This document shows, one piece after another, positions 45,741 to 54,420 of a stretch of 64,000 nucleotides of DNA. This DNA is from DTHT01 sp037444625 (GTDB taxonomy: Bacteria; Acidobacteriota; Terriglobia; Bryobacterales; Bryobacteraceae). The stretch lies in the NCBI GenBank assembly GCA_037444625.1, contig JBBIMA010000006.1, forward strand, positions 1 to 64,000. Direction: 5' to 3'. The position numbers and the translations under genes were made by a program. A model generated the notes under the pieces. It searched no databases and had not been told where the DNA came from. It saw nothing but the letters and a program-made list of their open reading frames with translations. Each line of letters opens with the position of its first letter. Position 1 is the first letter of the stretch.

Positions 45741-45772
45741 GGAGCCGCGGCCGAAAGTCCGGCCGCGGCTCC
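45741..45772. terminator. Bidirectional hairpin between the two convergent receptors
   Basis: A perfect 13-bp inverted repeat (45741-45753 with 45760-45772, starting GGAGCCGCGGCC) has a six-base loop and lies 7 bases after the forward stop. There is no T-run on either side, so termination may need Rho or the hairpin may protect both 3' ends. Confidence 0.6.
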
Positions 45773-45829
45773 GCCTTCCAGGGAGGCGCCGCGCCCGGGC
45801 GCGTGCGGCGGAGCAGCCCGGGCAACCCT

Positions 45830-48800
45830 TCAAAAGCTCAGCCGCAGCCCCAGGCGGAACTCGCGCGAGCGGCCCATGACGTCGGCCGACTGGGTCGAGA
45901 AAATTCGCCCGAAAGTCGCGCTGTTCACGCTGCCGGTCGGGTTGGAAAAGTGCGGCGTGTTGCTCAGGTTGAAGGATTCGGCGCGGAACTCCAGCTTGAG
46001 TTTCTCCATCAGTTGGAAGGTGCGGAACAGACTCAAATCCAGGTTCACCACGCCCGGCCCGCGCATGGTGTTCCGGCCCACCGTGCCGAAGCGGACCTCG
46101 CTCACCGGGGCGAAGGCCGTGATGTCGAACCAGGTCCCGTCGTCGCCCGCCTTGCCCAGCTTGGCCACGACCGGCTTGACCTGATCGGGCGTCTGCGAGT
46201 TGCCCGGCATGTTCAACGACGAGCCGGAGGCGCTCAGGGTGTAGGGGCGCCCCTGGTAAGCGCTGAAGATGCCGTTGATCTGCCAGCCGCCCAGCAGGGC
46301 CTTGGCCGGACCGCTGGTGGCCCACTTTCGGTCGGCCCCGAAGGGCAGCTCATAGACGTAACCGAGCTGGAAAATGTGCGGGACGTCATGGGAGGCGGTG
46401 GCCCGGTTGCGGTAGAAGACGCTGGCCGCGTTCCAACTGAACGTGGTCCAGTCGCCGTAGTTGGCCATGTCAATGGCATGGGAGAAAGTATAAGCGCCTT
46501 TGAGGAACAAGCCCCGCGCCACGCGCCGGTCCAGCGTCACTTGCAGGGAGTGGTAATTGCTGTTGGTGCGGCCGTTGAACTCGCGGGTGGACATGGTGCG
46601 CCGGAACGGCCCGTAGAGCGGCCGGCCGGTGTTGCCGGAGCCGGGGATTTGGGAAGCGTTAATGTCCAGGAAAGCGAAGCCGTTCACCATGGCGGAGCCG
46701 ACGTAGCCGATCGAGGTGACGATCTGCCAGGGCAGCTCCCGCTGAACAATGAAATTCCAGGACTGGATGTAGCCGCGCCGCAGCGTCCGGTAGGCCACCG
46801 GGTAGCCCATGTCGGCCGCGGGCGGCAGCGGGATCCGTCCCTTGCTGATGTCCGGTCCGGGCAGCGGCAGGATGCCCACCTGCGGCCCCAGCGGCCGGTT
46901 AGGAATGCCCGCGGCCACATAACTGGGATCGGTGGTCATGGGCTGATAGCTGTTGACGCCGGAGAAGCCGCCCACGATGGTCAGCGGGTACCAACCGCGC
47001 AACGCCTGCGCGCCCCAAGGGTGCGGGATATAAGTAAGGCCGTAACCGGAGCGGATCACCGTGGACTTGCCCAGCGAGTAAGCGAAACCGATGCGCGGCG
47101 CGAAGAGTTTCTTGCTGTAGCCCACTCCCACATCCCTGGGGATGCCGCCCCGCCCGCCGATCAGCACCTCGTTGGTGGTGGGATCGTAGGACTCGATACC
47201 CATACCGGCCGCGCGCGTGCGCGTGGGGTAAAGCTCCCAGCGCAAGCCCAGATTGAGCGTCAGCTTCGGGCTGACGCGCCAGCGGTCGCGCACATACAGC
47301 GCGTACTGGTTTTCCAGGCTGGTCATCTTGATGTACTGCGGGCTCTTGGCGGTCGAGGAAGGAACGCCGAGCAGGAAGGCCGCCACCGCGTTCCACTCCC
47401 GCTCGAAGGAAGGCGTTCCGCCCTGGAAGCCCACGCTGCTGCGCAGGGCGGAGGGGTTCAGGGCGGTAATGGCGGAGCCGAAGCTGAACTGGCCCCGCGG
47501 ACCGCCGCCCAGTTCGGGCTGCCTGTTGTTGATCAAGTGGTGCATGAAGTCCACCCCGAAGCGCACCTCATGCACGCCCTTCATCCAGTTCCCGTTTCCG
47601 TTGAAGGTGTAGGACTGATCGTTACGGAACAGCGGATTCCAGGTCTCCGTGTAGCCCAGGGTGGAGTAGCCCGAGACGGCGAAGCTGGGCATGCCGCCTT
47701 CCCGCCAGTCCGGCCCGTTGGTCCCCGGAATGCCCAACACGTCCAGACCGAACTTGGTTTCCAGGTCCTGCTGCTGCACGTTCTGGCCGAAGCGCGTCCA
47801 GCCCAGGGTCCCGTCAATCACCAGGGTGGGCGAGACGGTGTAGGTCTGCCCGATGCCCGCCACCTGCACCAGGGTGTGGCCGTCGCCCAAGCCGCCGTCG
47901 GACAAGGGCGGTCCGCCCGCCTTGCCCAGCCCGGGATCGCCGTGCACCAGCGCGTTCATCACGCTGTACTTGAACCAAAGCTGGTGCTTGTCGGTGCGGT
48001 TCCAGTTCACTTTGCCGTCCGCGTTGTTGCGGTTGAAGCGCTGCGTGCCGGAGTTGAAAAAGTTATTCAGATCCCCGGGCTGGTTGGGCTCGGGAACCAG
48101 CGCCAGCAGCTTGAGCATGGGGCCGTTCAGCCGCGAGGGCGGAATGACGTTCAGCCGGCCGTTGTAGGAAAAGGCCGCCCGGCCCGTGCCGTCCGGATTG
48201 CCGGTGTAAGGATCGAAGATCATCCCCTGGCGCAGTTGGGTCGAGCCGCCCTCGGTGGTCGGCACCATGATGGGCCGGCCGGCGGCATCCAGAATGGGAG
48301 CCCCCAGCTTCCGGCTGAAATCCCCCTGCCGGTAATCCATCGGCGGCACCGACAGAAGCAGCGATCGCCCCACCCGTTCGAAGACGCCTTCCCAGTCGCC
48401 GAAGAAAAACAGCTTGTTCTGCCGGATGGGGCCGCCCAGGCTTCCGCCCACAATGTTGCGGATGTTCTTGGGCTTGGTCTTGACCCCGGCCCGGTTCTCA
48501 TCCCAAAGGAAGGCCCGCATGGCGTTGTCCTGATGCATGCCGTGCGCGCTGCCGTGGAACTCGTTGGTGCCCGACTTGGTGACCACGGTCACCGCCGCCC
48601 CGCCCGTCATGCCCTGCTCGGCGTCGAAGCTGTTGGTCGAGATATTGACCTCCTGGATGCTCTCGACCGGGGGGACGTACACCACGTGGTGCGGCATGGT
48701 CACCAGGATGTTGGCCGCGCCGTCCAGCCGGGTGTTATTGGCCCCGCGCTCCTGCCCGTTGATGTTGGTGGTCAGAGCGCGGCCCGGCGTGTCAATCACG

Positions 48801-49339
48801 GCGTTCTGGAAGCGCGCCGGCGTGGCGCCGGGGACCAGATTGATCAGCATTTGATAGTTACGGTAGGCGGCCAGCGGGAGGTTCACCAGGGCCCGCGGCT
48901 CCAGGTTCACGTTGACGTCGGTCTTGGTGGTCTGGAGCAGCGCGGCGCTGGCCTCCACCGTGATAGACTCCGTGATCGCCCCCACCTCCAGGCTCACGTC
49001 CGCCCGAGTGACCGTGTTGGCCATCACGCCCACGCCTCGGCGAGTGAGCGGCTTAAACCCGGCCGCGCTCACCGCGACGTCGTAGCTGCCCGGCAGCAGG
49101 TTAGGGATCGAGTAGTAGCCCGTTTCGTCGGTCGCCGCCTGGCGGGTCAAGCCGGTGGCGGTGTTGGTCACCGTCACCGTCGCCTTGGGGATGGCGGCGC
49201 TGGTGGGGTCGGTCACCGTCCCGACCAACGAACCGTACAGTACCTGGGCCGAAGCCGCAGCGGCTCCCAAGCCCGCCCACAACAGAACAGCGGCCAGAGC
49301 ACGAGCCCCGGCCTTCCGGCTCGAATGCCACGTTTTCAA
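45830..49339 (-). CDS. TonB-type outer-membrane receptor with carboxypeptidase-regulatory domain (Oar-like)
   Basis: A 1169-residue protein of the same architecture as its convergent neighbour: signal peptide, Ig-like regulatory domain (GSLVGTVTDPTSAAIPKATV), plug (NGQERGANNTRLDGAAN, GMTGGAAVTVVTKSGTNEF) and a large barrel ending LRLGLRLSF. The two differ clearly in sequence, so they are not a recent duplication. The start is TTG at 49339, fixed by a perfect AGGAGG six bases upstream and a continuous signal peptide. It is followed upstream by the glycosidase-like cluster on the same strand, which hints at a glycan ligand. Confidence 0.9.
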   Translation of the reverse strand: MKTWHSSRKAGARALAAVLLWAGLGAAAASAQVLYGSLVGTVTDPTSAAIPKATVTVTNTATGLTRQAATDETGYYSIPNLLPGSYDVAVSAAGFKPLTRRGVGVMANTVTRADVSLEVGAITESITVEASAALLQTTKTDVNVNLEPRALVNLPLAAYRNYQMLINLVPGATPARFQNAVIDTPGRALTTNINGQERGANNTRLDGAANILVTMPHHVVYVPPVESIQEVNISTNSFDAEQGMTGGAAVTVVTKSGTNEFHGSAHGMHQDNAMRAFLWDENRAGVKTKPKNIRNIVGGSLGGPIRQNKLFFFGDWEGVFERVGRSLLLSVPPMDYRQGDFSRKLGAPILDAAGRPIMVPTTEGGSTQLRQGMIFDPYTGNPDGTGRAAFSYNGRLNVIPPSRLNGPMLKLLALVPEPNQPGDLNNFFNSGTQRFNRNNADGKVNWNRTDKHQLWFKYSVMNALVHGDPGLGKAGGPPLSDGGLGDGHTLVQVAGIGQTYTVSPTLVIDGTLGWTRFGQNVQQQDLETKFGLDVLGIPGTNGPDWREGGMPSFAVSGYSTLGYTETWNPLFRNDQSYTFNGNGNWMKGVHEVRFGVDFMHHLINNRQPELGGGPRGQFSFGSAITALNPSALRSSVGFQGGTPSFEREWNAVAAFLLGVPSSTAKSPQYIKMTSLENQYALYVRDRWRVSPKLTLNLGLRWELYPTRTRAAGMGIESYDPTTNEVLIGGRGGIPRDVGVGYSKKLFAPRIGFAYSLGKSTVIRSGYGLTYIPHPWGAQALRGWYPLTIVGGFSGVNSYQPMTTDPSYVAAGIPNRPLGPQVGILPLPGPDISKGRIPLPPAADMGYPVAYRTLRRGYIQSWNFIVQRELPWQIVTSIGYVGSAMVNGFAFLDINASQIPGSGNTGRPLYGPFRRTMSTREFNGRTNSNYHSLQVTLDRRVARGLFLKGAYTFSHAIDMANYGDWTTFSWNAASVFYRNRATASHDVPHIFQLGYVYELPFGADRKWATSGPAKALLGGWQINGIFSAYQGRPYTLSASGSSLNMPGNSQTPDQVKPVVAKLGKAGDDGTWFDITAFAPVSEVRFGTVGRNTMRGPGVVNLDLSLFRTFQLMEKLKLEFRAESFNLSNTPHFSNPTGSVNSATFGRIFSTQSADVMGRSREFRLGLRLSF

Positions 49340-49363
49340 GGCTAACCTCCTTGTACGGCCCCA

Positions 49364-49392
49364 GCTTAATCCCGGAGGCTCCGCCCGGTCAA
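49364..49392 (-). promoter_or_regulatory. Promoter of the reverse TonB-type receptor
   Basis: On the minus strand TTGACC (49387-49392) and TTAAGC (49364-49369) are 17 bases apart, about 25 bases upstream of the TTG start. The -10 is weak. Confidence 0.45.
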
Positions 49393-49448
49393 GGATTGTT
49401 AGCCGCTTGAATGCAACACGTTAGCAAAGCCGACTTCGGCCTCTGTTA

Positions 49449-51788
49449 TTATTTGCGCAGCAGCCAGACCTCCGAGACCTGGCAACCCCGGCCGTTGCCG
49501 CCCAGCCCGGCCTCCTGATACCAGCTCAGCCACAACTCGCCGTCGGCGGTGGCCTCCGGCGGGATGTCGAACTCCAGGGGACGGAAGGGGAAAGGCTTCT
49601 CGATCAGCGGGTGGACTTCGTAACGGTCGTCCGCCGTCAGCCGGATGCGCCGCTTGATGGCGTCGCCGCCGTAAACCACCCGCAGGCGGTAGCGCGCCGA
49701 AGGATCCAAGTTCGGATAGTGCATGCGCAGCGGCGCGTCGTTGAGCGCTTCGGCGTGATCCCGCCAGGAGGTGCGCAGCGAGGCGCGCGGCGCGAAGCCG
49801 ACCAGCGCCGAACGCAGGAAGGCCGGATCCTCCTGGAAGCCCGGCCCCCGCACCAAGTGCGGCTGCCGCGTCAGGTTGCCCAGATCGTCATAGAAGCCGC
49901 CCGGGCCCGGATCGGTCCAGCGCACGATCTGCTCGACGGCCCGCAGCCTCTCGGCTTCGCTGTCCAGCTTGCGGATCTCGGCGAAGCGCTCCTCCAGCCA
50001 AGGCCGGTTGTTCAGCGGGACGTCAATCGAGTCCAGGTTGGCCCCGCGCTCGACCGCGATGGCGTGATAGCGGGGCACGCTCAACTGCATGCGGACGCTC
50101 TGGAAGAGCGCCTCGGCCAGCTCGAAGACGCGGGCCCGCAAGGGTGCGGCCGGCCCCGGGCGGTCGGCCCGGCGCAGGATGCGCTCGGCCCGGCCCACGG
50201 CGGCCAGCGATCCGAGCCTGGGGGCGGCGCGCAGAACGGCCATCGCCTCCTCCTCGAGCGCCGTCTCGCGGATCAGCCGGCTGCGCAGGCAGGCGTCGTA
50301 GTAGGCCCGGTAGAGCGCCATTTGCAGCCGCCAGTTAGCCAGCTCCTGGGGCGTGGCGGCCTGCTCGATGGCGCGGAACTGATCGAGCGTGACCTGGACG
50401 CCGGCGTTGGTCAACAGCGGCCCCTGCCAGTTGCGCTCCAGCGCCAGCAGGCCCTGGGCGAAGGCGTCCTCCCACCGCTCGCCGATGAAGTAGCGGGCGT
50501 ATTCGCGCAGGACGGCTGCCACGTCCGCCTCGGGATCCCAGCCCAGCGCGCTCCAGAGGATCTTGTTGACGTCGTCGTTGCAGCCCTCCGAGTAGGTGAT
50601 GAAGCCGTCGGTGTAAGGCCGCGCCAGCCGGAAAATGCGCGCGTGGCCCAGGGGGCGGGGGTTGATGACCTCGCGGCCCTCGGTCAGGGCGAAGGCCGCA
50701 TCCCAGTCCGGCACGGGGTACTGGCAATGCCGGCTGTGGGTGATGTCCGGGTAGTCCCGGATGGGATAGCGTTTGGGGACCCGTGCGCGCAGTTCCGCCA
50801 GGCTGATACGGATTTGCGGGCCGGCGGCGATGCCGGTCAGCCAAGCCGGCTCGCCTTTGAGGATGGCGAAGAATTCCTCCAGCCAGGCCTGGTTGAAACT
50901 CTGGGGCGAGACCCACATGCCTGCGCGCGGGTGGTAGCGGCGCAGGTTGGCGGCCTGCTTCTCCAGCAGGGCCATCAGGTGCTTGGGCTGGGTGTGGCCC
51001 GGATCGCCGCCCGGCACGAACACCGCGTCAATGCGCGGTAACTGGCGGAAGACCTCGCCCCACTCCTTCAGGGCGAACTCGACCGTGGCCGGATCCGAGT
51101 AATCGCGGTCCAGGGCGGGATACCAGATCCAGACGTCCAGGCCGTATTCCTCCGCCAGGCGCGACATCTCGATCATCATGCGCATGGGCGGCAGCGGGAA
51201 ATGCGGGCTGTCAGCCGCGTCGTCCGAGCGGGGCGGGATCAACTCGACGGCGTTGGTTCCGAACACCGCCAGGTCGCGGATATACTGCTCCCACATCGCC
51301 ACCGTCCAGGCGTCGTAGGAATTGGTCTTGGGGCGGTAACCCAATTGGTGGCCGCGCAGGCGGACCTTGGGAGCGGTGGCCAGGCGCAGCTCACCCTCCA
51401 GCGTGACGGAGCCCTTTCGCATCCGCAGCGCGCGCAGCAGGCGGCCCACCCCGAACAGCACGCCCCGGGCGTCGTTGCCCGCCACGAACACGGCCGGGGC
51501 GCCGCCCGCCTGGGCGGTCCAAATGCGGTAGCCTTCCGGGCCGGAAGGCGGCGCCGGTTCGCCCGCATAGCGCCCGCGGAATTCCGCCAGCCCCGCGGCC
51601 GGCGTCACCACCACGACCGGCTGTCCCCCCGCCGGCCACTGATTGGCCGTGCGCCAGCGGATTCCCGAACGTTTCTCCACCTCCTCGACCAGCACGGCCA
51701 CCGCTTTGCGTTCCGGGCCGGTCAATTTGGCCGGGGAGACCACCACCGCCTGATTCAGATTCAAGGCCGCCAGTACAAGCGCCAGCAC
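49449..51788 (-). CDS. Alpha-glucuronidase-family-like glycoside hydrolase
   Basis: The 779-residue protein has a short hydrophobic leader. The N-terminal domain (about 15-115) resembles the GH20/GH67 N-terminal domain (VFVAGNDARGVLFGVGRLLR). A TIM-barrel-like region follows from about 125 with IRDLAVFGTNAVELIP, then YGLDVWIWYPALD and VFVPGGDPG, and a C-terminal beta domain ends VSEVWLLRK. The overall order fits the alpha-glucuronidase-family hydrolases, but I cannot name the catalytic acids. The start is GTG, with GAGG six bases upstream. It lies 9 bp after the sugar isomerase gene, so the two form an operon. Confidence 0.7.
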   Translation of the reverse strand: MLALVLAALNLNQAVVVSPAKLTGPERKAVAVLVEEVEKRSGIRWRTANQWPAGGQPVVVVTPAAGLAEFRGRYAGEPAPPSGPEGYRIWTAQAGGAPAVFVAGNDARGVLFGVGRLLRALRMRKGSVTLEGELRLATAPKVRLRGHQLGYRPKTNSYDAWTVAMWEQYIRDLAVFGTNAVELIPPRSDDAADSPHFPLPPMRMMIEMSRLAEEYGLDVWIWYPALDRDYSDPATVEFALKEWGEVFRQLPRIDAVFVPGGDPGHTQPKHLMALLEKQAANLRRYHPRAGMWVSPQSFNQAWLEEFFAILKGEPAWLTGIAAGPQIRISLAELRARVPKRYPIRDYPDITHSRHCQYPVPDWDAAFALTEGREVINPRPLGHARIFRLARPYTDGFITYSEGCNDDVNKILWSALGWDPEADVAAVLREYARYFIGERWEDAFAQGLLALERNWQGPLLTNAGVQVTLDQFRAIEQAATPQELANWRLQMALYRAYYDACLRSRLIRETALEEEAMAVLRAAPRLGSLAAVGRAERILRRADRPGPAAPLRARVFELAEALFQSVRMQLSVPRYHAIAVERGANLDSIDVPLNNRPWLEERFAEIRKLDSEAERLRAVEQIVRWTDPGPGGFYDDLGNLTRQPHLVRGPGFQEDPAFLRSALVGFAPRASLRTSWRDHAEALNDAPLRMHYPNLDPSARYRLRVVYGGDAIKRRIRLTADDRYEVHPLIEKPFPFRPLEFDIPPEATADGELWLSWYQEAGLGGNGRGCQVSEVWLLRK

Positions 51789-51797
51789 CGCAGCACC

Positions 51798-52667
51798 TCA
51801 GGCCGAGTATTTCGCCGCCAGCTCCCGCAGCCGCGCCAGCAACCGCGGCACCGCGGTCTGCGGCGGCTCCTTGGCCTCGTATTCCAGGGCCAGATAGCCC
51901 CGGTAGCCCGCCTGGGCGAACAGGCCGAAGATCCGCTCCCAATCCGACTCGCGCACCTGCCCGCTGTCGTCCCGAATCTGGCTCTTGAGCTGCGCATTGA
52001 CGGCATAGGGCAGGCACAGGCGGATCTGCTCGTAGACGTTGCTGCGGAAGTTGCCGGTGTCCAGGTTGATGCCCGCCCAGGGCGAGTTCACCCGGCGCAC
52101 GATCTGGACGATGGTTTCGGCGCGGTCGGTGATGCCCCCGTGATTCTCCAGCCCCAGGATCACGCCTTTGCGCCCGGCGTATTCGGCGCCCTCCGCCAGC
52201 ACCTCGGCCGCCCAGCCGGCGGCCTGCTCTTCGCCGGCGCCCTGGGGCACGCGGCCGCCGAAGACGCGAATGTGGCCCGCGCCCAGCAGGGCCGCCACGT
52301 CCACCCAGCGCTTGATCTCCTCCACTTCCTTGCGCCGCAGCTCGGCGCTGGGGCGCGTCATCTCAGTGCGAATCGAAATGCTGTAGATCTCGACCGCGTT
52401 GCGGTAAGCGGCGCGCTTCAGCTCCAGCAGCCACTGCTCGCTGAGCGGCTTGGGAAACCAGTAGACGGTCAGATCCAGGCCGTCCAGGCGGTGCTCGACG
52501 GCGTAGCGGACCAGATCCTGGTAAGTCATGCCGCCCGCCTGGAGCGCCTCGCGGAAACTGTAGGCGCACAGGGCGGTGCGCAGACGGGCTTTGGCTGCCG
52601 TGGGGCCGGGCGTTTGCGCCCGCAGGGTCAGGGCGGATGAGAGTTTCAACAGGTCGCGACGATTCAT
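51798..52667 (-). CDS. Tat-exported sugar phosphate isomerase/epimerase-like TIM barrel protein
   Basis: The 289-residue protein has a twin-arginine leader (MNRRDLLKLSSALTL) and an AP-endonuclease-2/xylose-isomerase-like TIM barrel: LCAYSFREAL, LDGLDLTVYWFP, LGLENHGG, GINLDTGN and YLALEYEA. The conserved acidic residues and histidine expected for a divalent metal are present. Many such exported proteins in Acidobacteriota and Planctomycetota act on free sugars, and the true substrate is unknown. AAAGGAA precedes the ATG at 52667, and a TATAAT box lies about 25 bases upstream. It is the first gene of the cluster with the glycosidase-like gene. Confidence 0.85.
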   Translation of the reverse strand: MNRRDLLKLSSALTLRAQTPGPTAAKARLRTALCAYSFREALQAGGMTYQDLVRYAVEHRLDGLDLTVYWFPKPLSEQWLLELKRAAYRNAVEIYSISIRTEMTRPSAELRRKEVEEIKRWVDVAALLGAGHIRVFGGRVPQGAGEEQAAGWAAEVLAEGAEYAGRKGVILGLENHGGITDRAETIVQIVRRVNSPWAGINLDTGNFRSNVYEQIRLCLPYAVNAQLKSQIRDDSGQVRESDWERIFGLFAQAGYRGYLALEYEAKEPPQTAVPRLLARLRELAAKYSA

Positions 52668-52691
52668 CGGGGTTCCTTTCCGGAACCACCG

Positions 52692-52697
52692 ATTATA
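52692..52697 (-). promoter_or_regulatory. -10 element of the isomerase/glycosidase operon
   Basis: A consensus TATAAT on the minus strand lies 24 bases before the ATG. A weak TGTCGC sits 17 bases further upstream. Confidence 0.55.
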
Positions 52698-52764
52698 GTG
52701 CGCCGGAGCGCGTTGCGACACACCCCTGCCGCTTCAAGGGCGGGCGGCCCTCACACTGCAGCCC

Positions 52765-53202
52765 TCAGGCGGCTTCGCAAATCTCCACCAGTTCGATCTC
52801 GAAGGTCAGATCCTTTCCCGCCAGCGGATGATTGGCGTCCAGCGTGATGGAAGTCTCGGTCACTTCGGTCACCAGCACGGAAGTGCTGTGTCCGTCGGGA
52901 TGCTGGAGCTGGAGCCGGTCGCCCACTTTTGGATTCAGATCGGGAGGCACGCGGCGGCGGTCCACTTCGAGCACCAGAAAGTCGGCGTGAGGCCCGTAGG
53001 CATCCTCGGCCGCGATTCTGTGGGTCTTGGTCTCGCCGGGCGTCATGCCGATCACCGCGTTCTCGAAGCCGGCGATGAGCTGGCCGTCTCCGATGGTGAA
53101 TTCCAGCGGACCGCTGCGCAGGGAAGAGTCGAACACCGTGCCGTCGTCCAGCCGCCCGGTGTAATTTACTTTGACAGTGTCGCCAATCTTTGCTTGAGCC
53201 AT
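52765..53202 (-). CDS. FKBP-type peptidyl-prolyl isomerase, SlyD-like
   Basis: A 145-residue cytoplasmic folding catalyst. The FKBP core has VKVNYTGRLDDGTVFDSS and GPLEFTIGDGQLIAGFENAVIGM. The inserted-flap domain follows (EDAYGPHADFLVLEVDRRRVP), and the chain returns to the core near DANHPLAGKDLTFEIELV, the SlyD layout. It lacks the His-rich metal-binding tail of E. coli SlyD. The start is the ATG at 53202. TATACT (near 53256-53261) on this strand could be its -10, giving a leader of about 45 nt. It is divergent from the AIR-synthase-like gene. Confidence 0.92.
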   Translation of the reverse strand: MAQAKIGDTVKVNYTGRLDDGTVFDSSLRSGPLEFTIGDGQLIAGFENAVIGMTPGETKTHRIAAEDAYGPHADFLVLEVDRRRVPPDLNPKVGDRLQLQHPDGHSTSVLVTEVTETSITLDANHPLAGKDLTFEIELVEICEAA

Positions 53203-53327
53203 GGTCGTCGGATGCCCAGAGTTGGAGGTCGGATCCAAGGCGGGGCGCTTCAAGTATAACATTGCGGGCGCGGCGCCTGTGAGTCTTGGGTATGGTGGGA
53301 GAATGCGACCGGGCCGAGGAGTTCGCA

Positions 53328-54389
53328 ATGAGCGATCCGTTCGCTGAAGGCGCCAGGGCCGGCCGCCGGCTGCCCGCCGGCAAGCTGCCCGCCGACTTGC
53401 TGCGCGCCCTGCTGGGCTCATTGGGCCCGGGCGATCCCGCCGTCCTGGTGGGACCCCAGATCGGCGAAGACGCAGCCGTGATTGATCTGGGCGCGCCCGA
53501 GCTGCTCGTGGCCAAGACCGACCCGATCACCTTCGCGGCGCGCGAGGCGGGCCGTTACCTGGTAGCGGTCAACTCCAACGACCTGGCGGTCATGGGGGCC
53601 GAACCGCGCTGGCTGCTGGTCAGCGCCTTGCTGCCTGAAGGCATCTCCGCCGCCCGGGCAGCAGCTCTGTTCGACGAGCTGCGGGAGGCCTGCGCGCAAG
53701 CGGGCATCGCCCTGGTGGGCGGGCACACGGAAATGACCGTGGGCCTGGACCGGCCCATCTTGGTGGGCTGCCTGCTGGGAACCGTGCGCCGCGACCGGCT
53801 GGTGCGCAGCTCGGGCGCGCGACCGGGCGACGCCATCCTGTTGGCCGGCGGCATCGCGCTGGAAGGCTCGGCCATTCTGGCGCTCGAACACGCCGACGCC
53901 TTGCGCCGCCGGGGCGTTCCCGAGGCCGTCATCCAAGGGGCCGCGGGCTGGCTGCGCGATCCGGGCATCAGCGTCTTGCCCGCGGCGCGCCTGTTGAACG
54001 CCCAAAGCGGCGTCCACGCCATGCACGATCCCACCGAGGGCGGACTGGCCACCGCCCTGCACGAACTGGCCGAGGCGGCCGGGATCGGCCTGCGCATCCG
54101 CCGGGCCGCCATCCCCGTGCTGCCCGAGTGCCGGATCCTGTGCGAGGCGCTGGGCTTGGATCCGCTGGGCCTGCTGGCTTCGGGCGCACTGCTGGCGGCG
54201 ATGGATCCGGCCGCGGTCTCCTCCGCCCTTGCGCGGCTGCGCCAGGCCGGCATCCCCGGGGCGGTCATCGGCCAGGCCGTAGCCGCCGCCGAGGGCCGCC
54301 GCCTGGTGGAGGGGGAAGTCTGCCTGCCGCTGCCTGAGTTCGCCCGCGACGAACTGGCGCGCTACCTGGAAGGCGAGGGATCCCCCTGA
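53328..54389 (+). CDS. AIR synthase-related (HypE/PurM-like) protein
   Basis: A 353-residue PurM-fold ATP-binding protein. GPQIGEDAAVIDLG near the N-terminus, NSNDLAVMGAEP, GGHTEMT and HDPTEGGLATALHE are the HypE-type motifs. HypE makes the cyanide ligand of NiFe hydrogenases and ends in a catalytic cysteine (PRIC). This protein ends EGEGSP with no cysteine, and no hyp or hydrogenase gene is nearby, so another role is likely. GAGGAG lies seven bases before the ATG at 53328, which I prefer to the longer frame from 53286. Confidence 0.85.
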   Translation: MSDPFAEGARAGRRLPAGKLPADLLRALLGSLGPGDPAVLVGPQIGEDAAVIDLGAPELLVAKTDPITFAAREAGRYLVAVNSNDLAVMGAEPRWLLVSALLPEGISAARAAALFDELREACAQAGIALVGGHTEMTVGLDRPILVGCLLGTVRRDRLVRSSGARPGDAILLAGGIALEGSAILALEHADALRRRGVPEAVIQGAAGWLRDPGISVLPAARLLNAQSGVHAMHDPTEGGLATALHELAEAAGIGLRIRRAAIPVLPECRILCEALGLDPLGLLASGALLAAMDPAAVSSALARLRQAGIPGAVIGQAVAAAEGRRLVEGEVCLPLPEFARDELARYLEGEGSP

Positions 54390-54420
54390 GGGCCGAAGGC
54401 CGCCGGCAGGCGGGATATCG

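Noticed and set aside
42293..49339. The two large receptors as a recent inverted duplication
   Set aside because: They share architecture and short motifs only. The regulatory, plug and barrel sequences differ throughout, and no long DNA repeat was visible.
54390..54420. GGCC-GAA-GGCC hairpin between convergent genes as a terminator
   Set aside because: The stem is too short and has no T-run.
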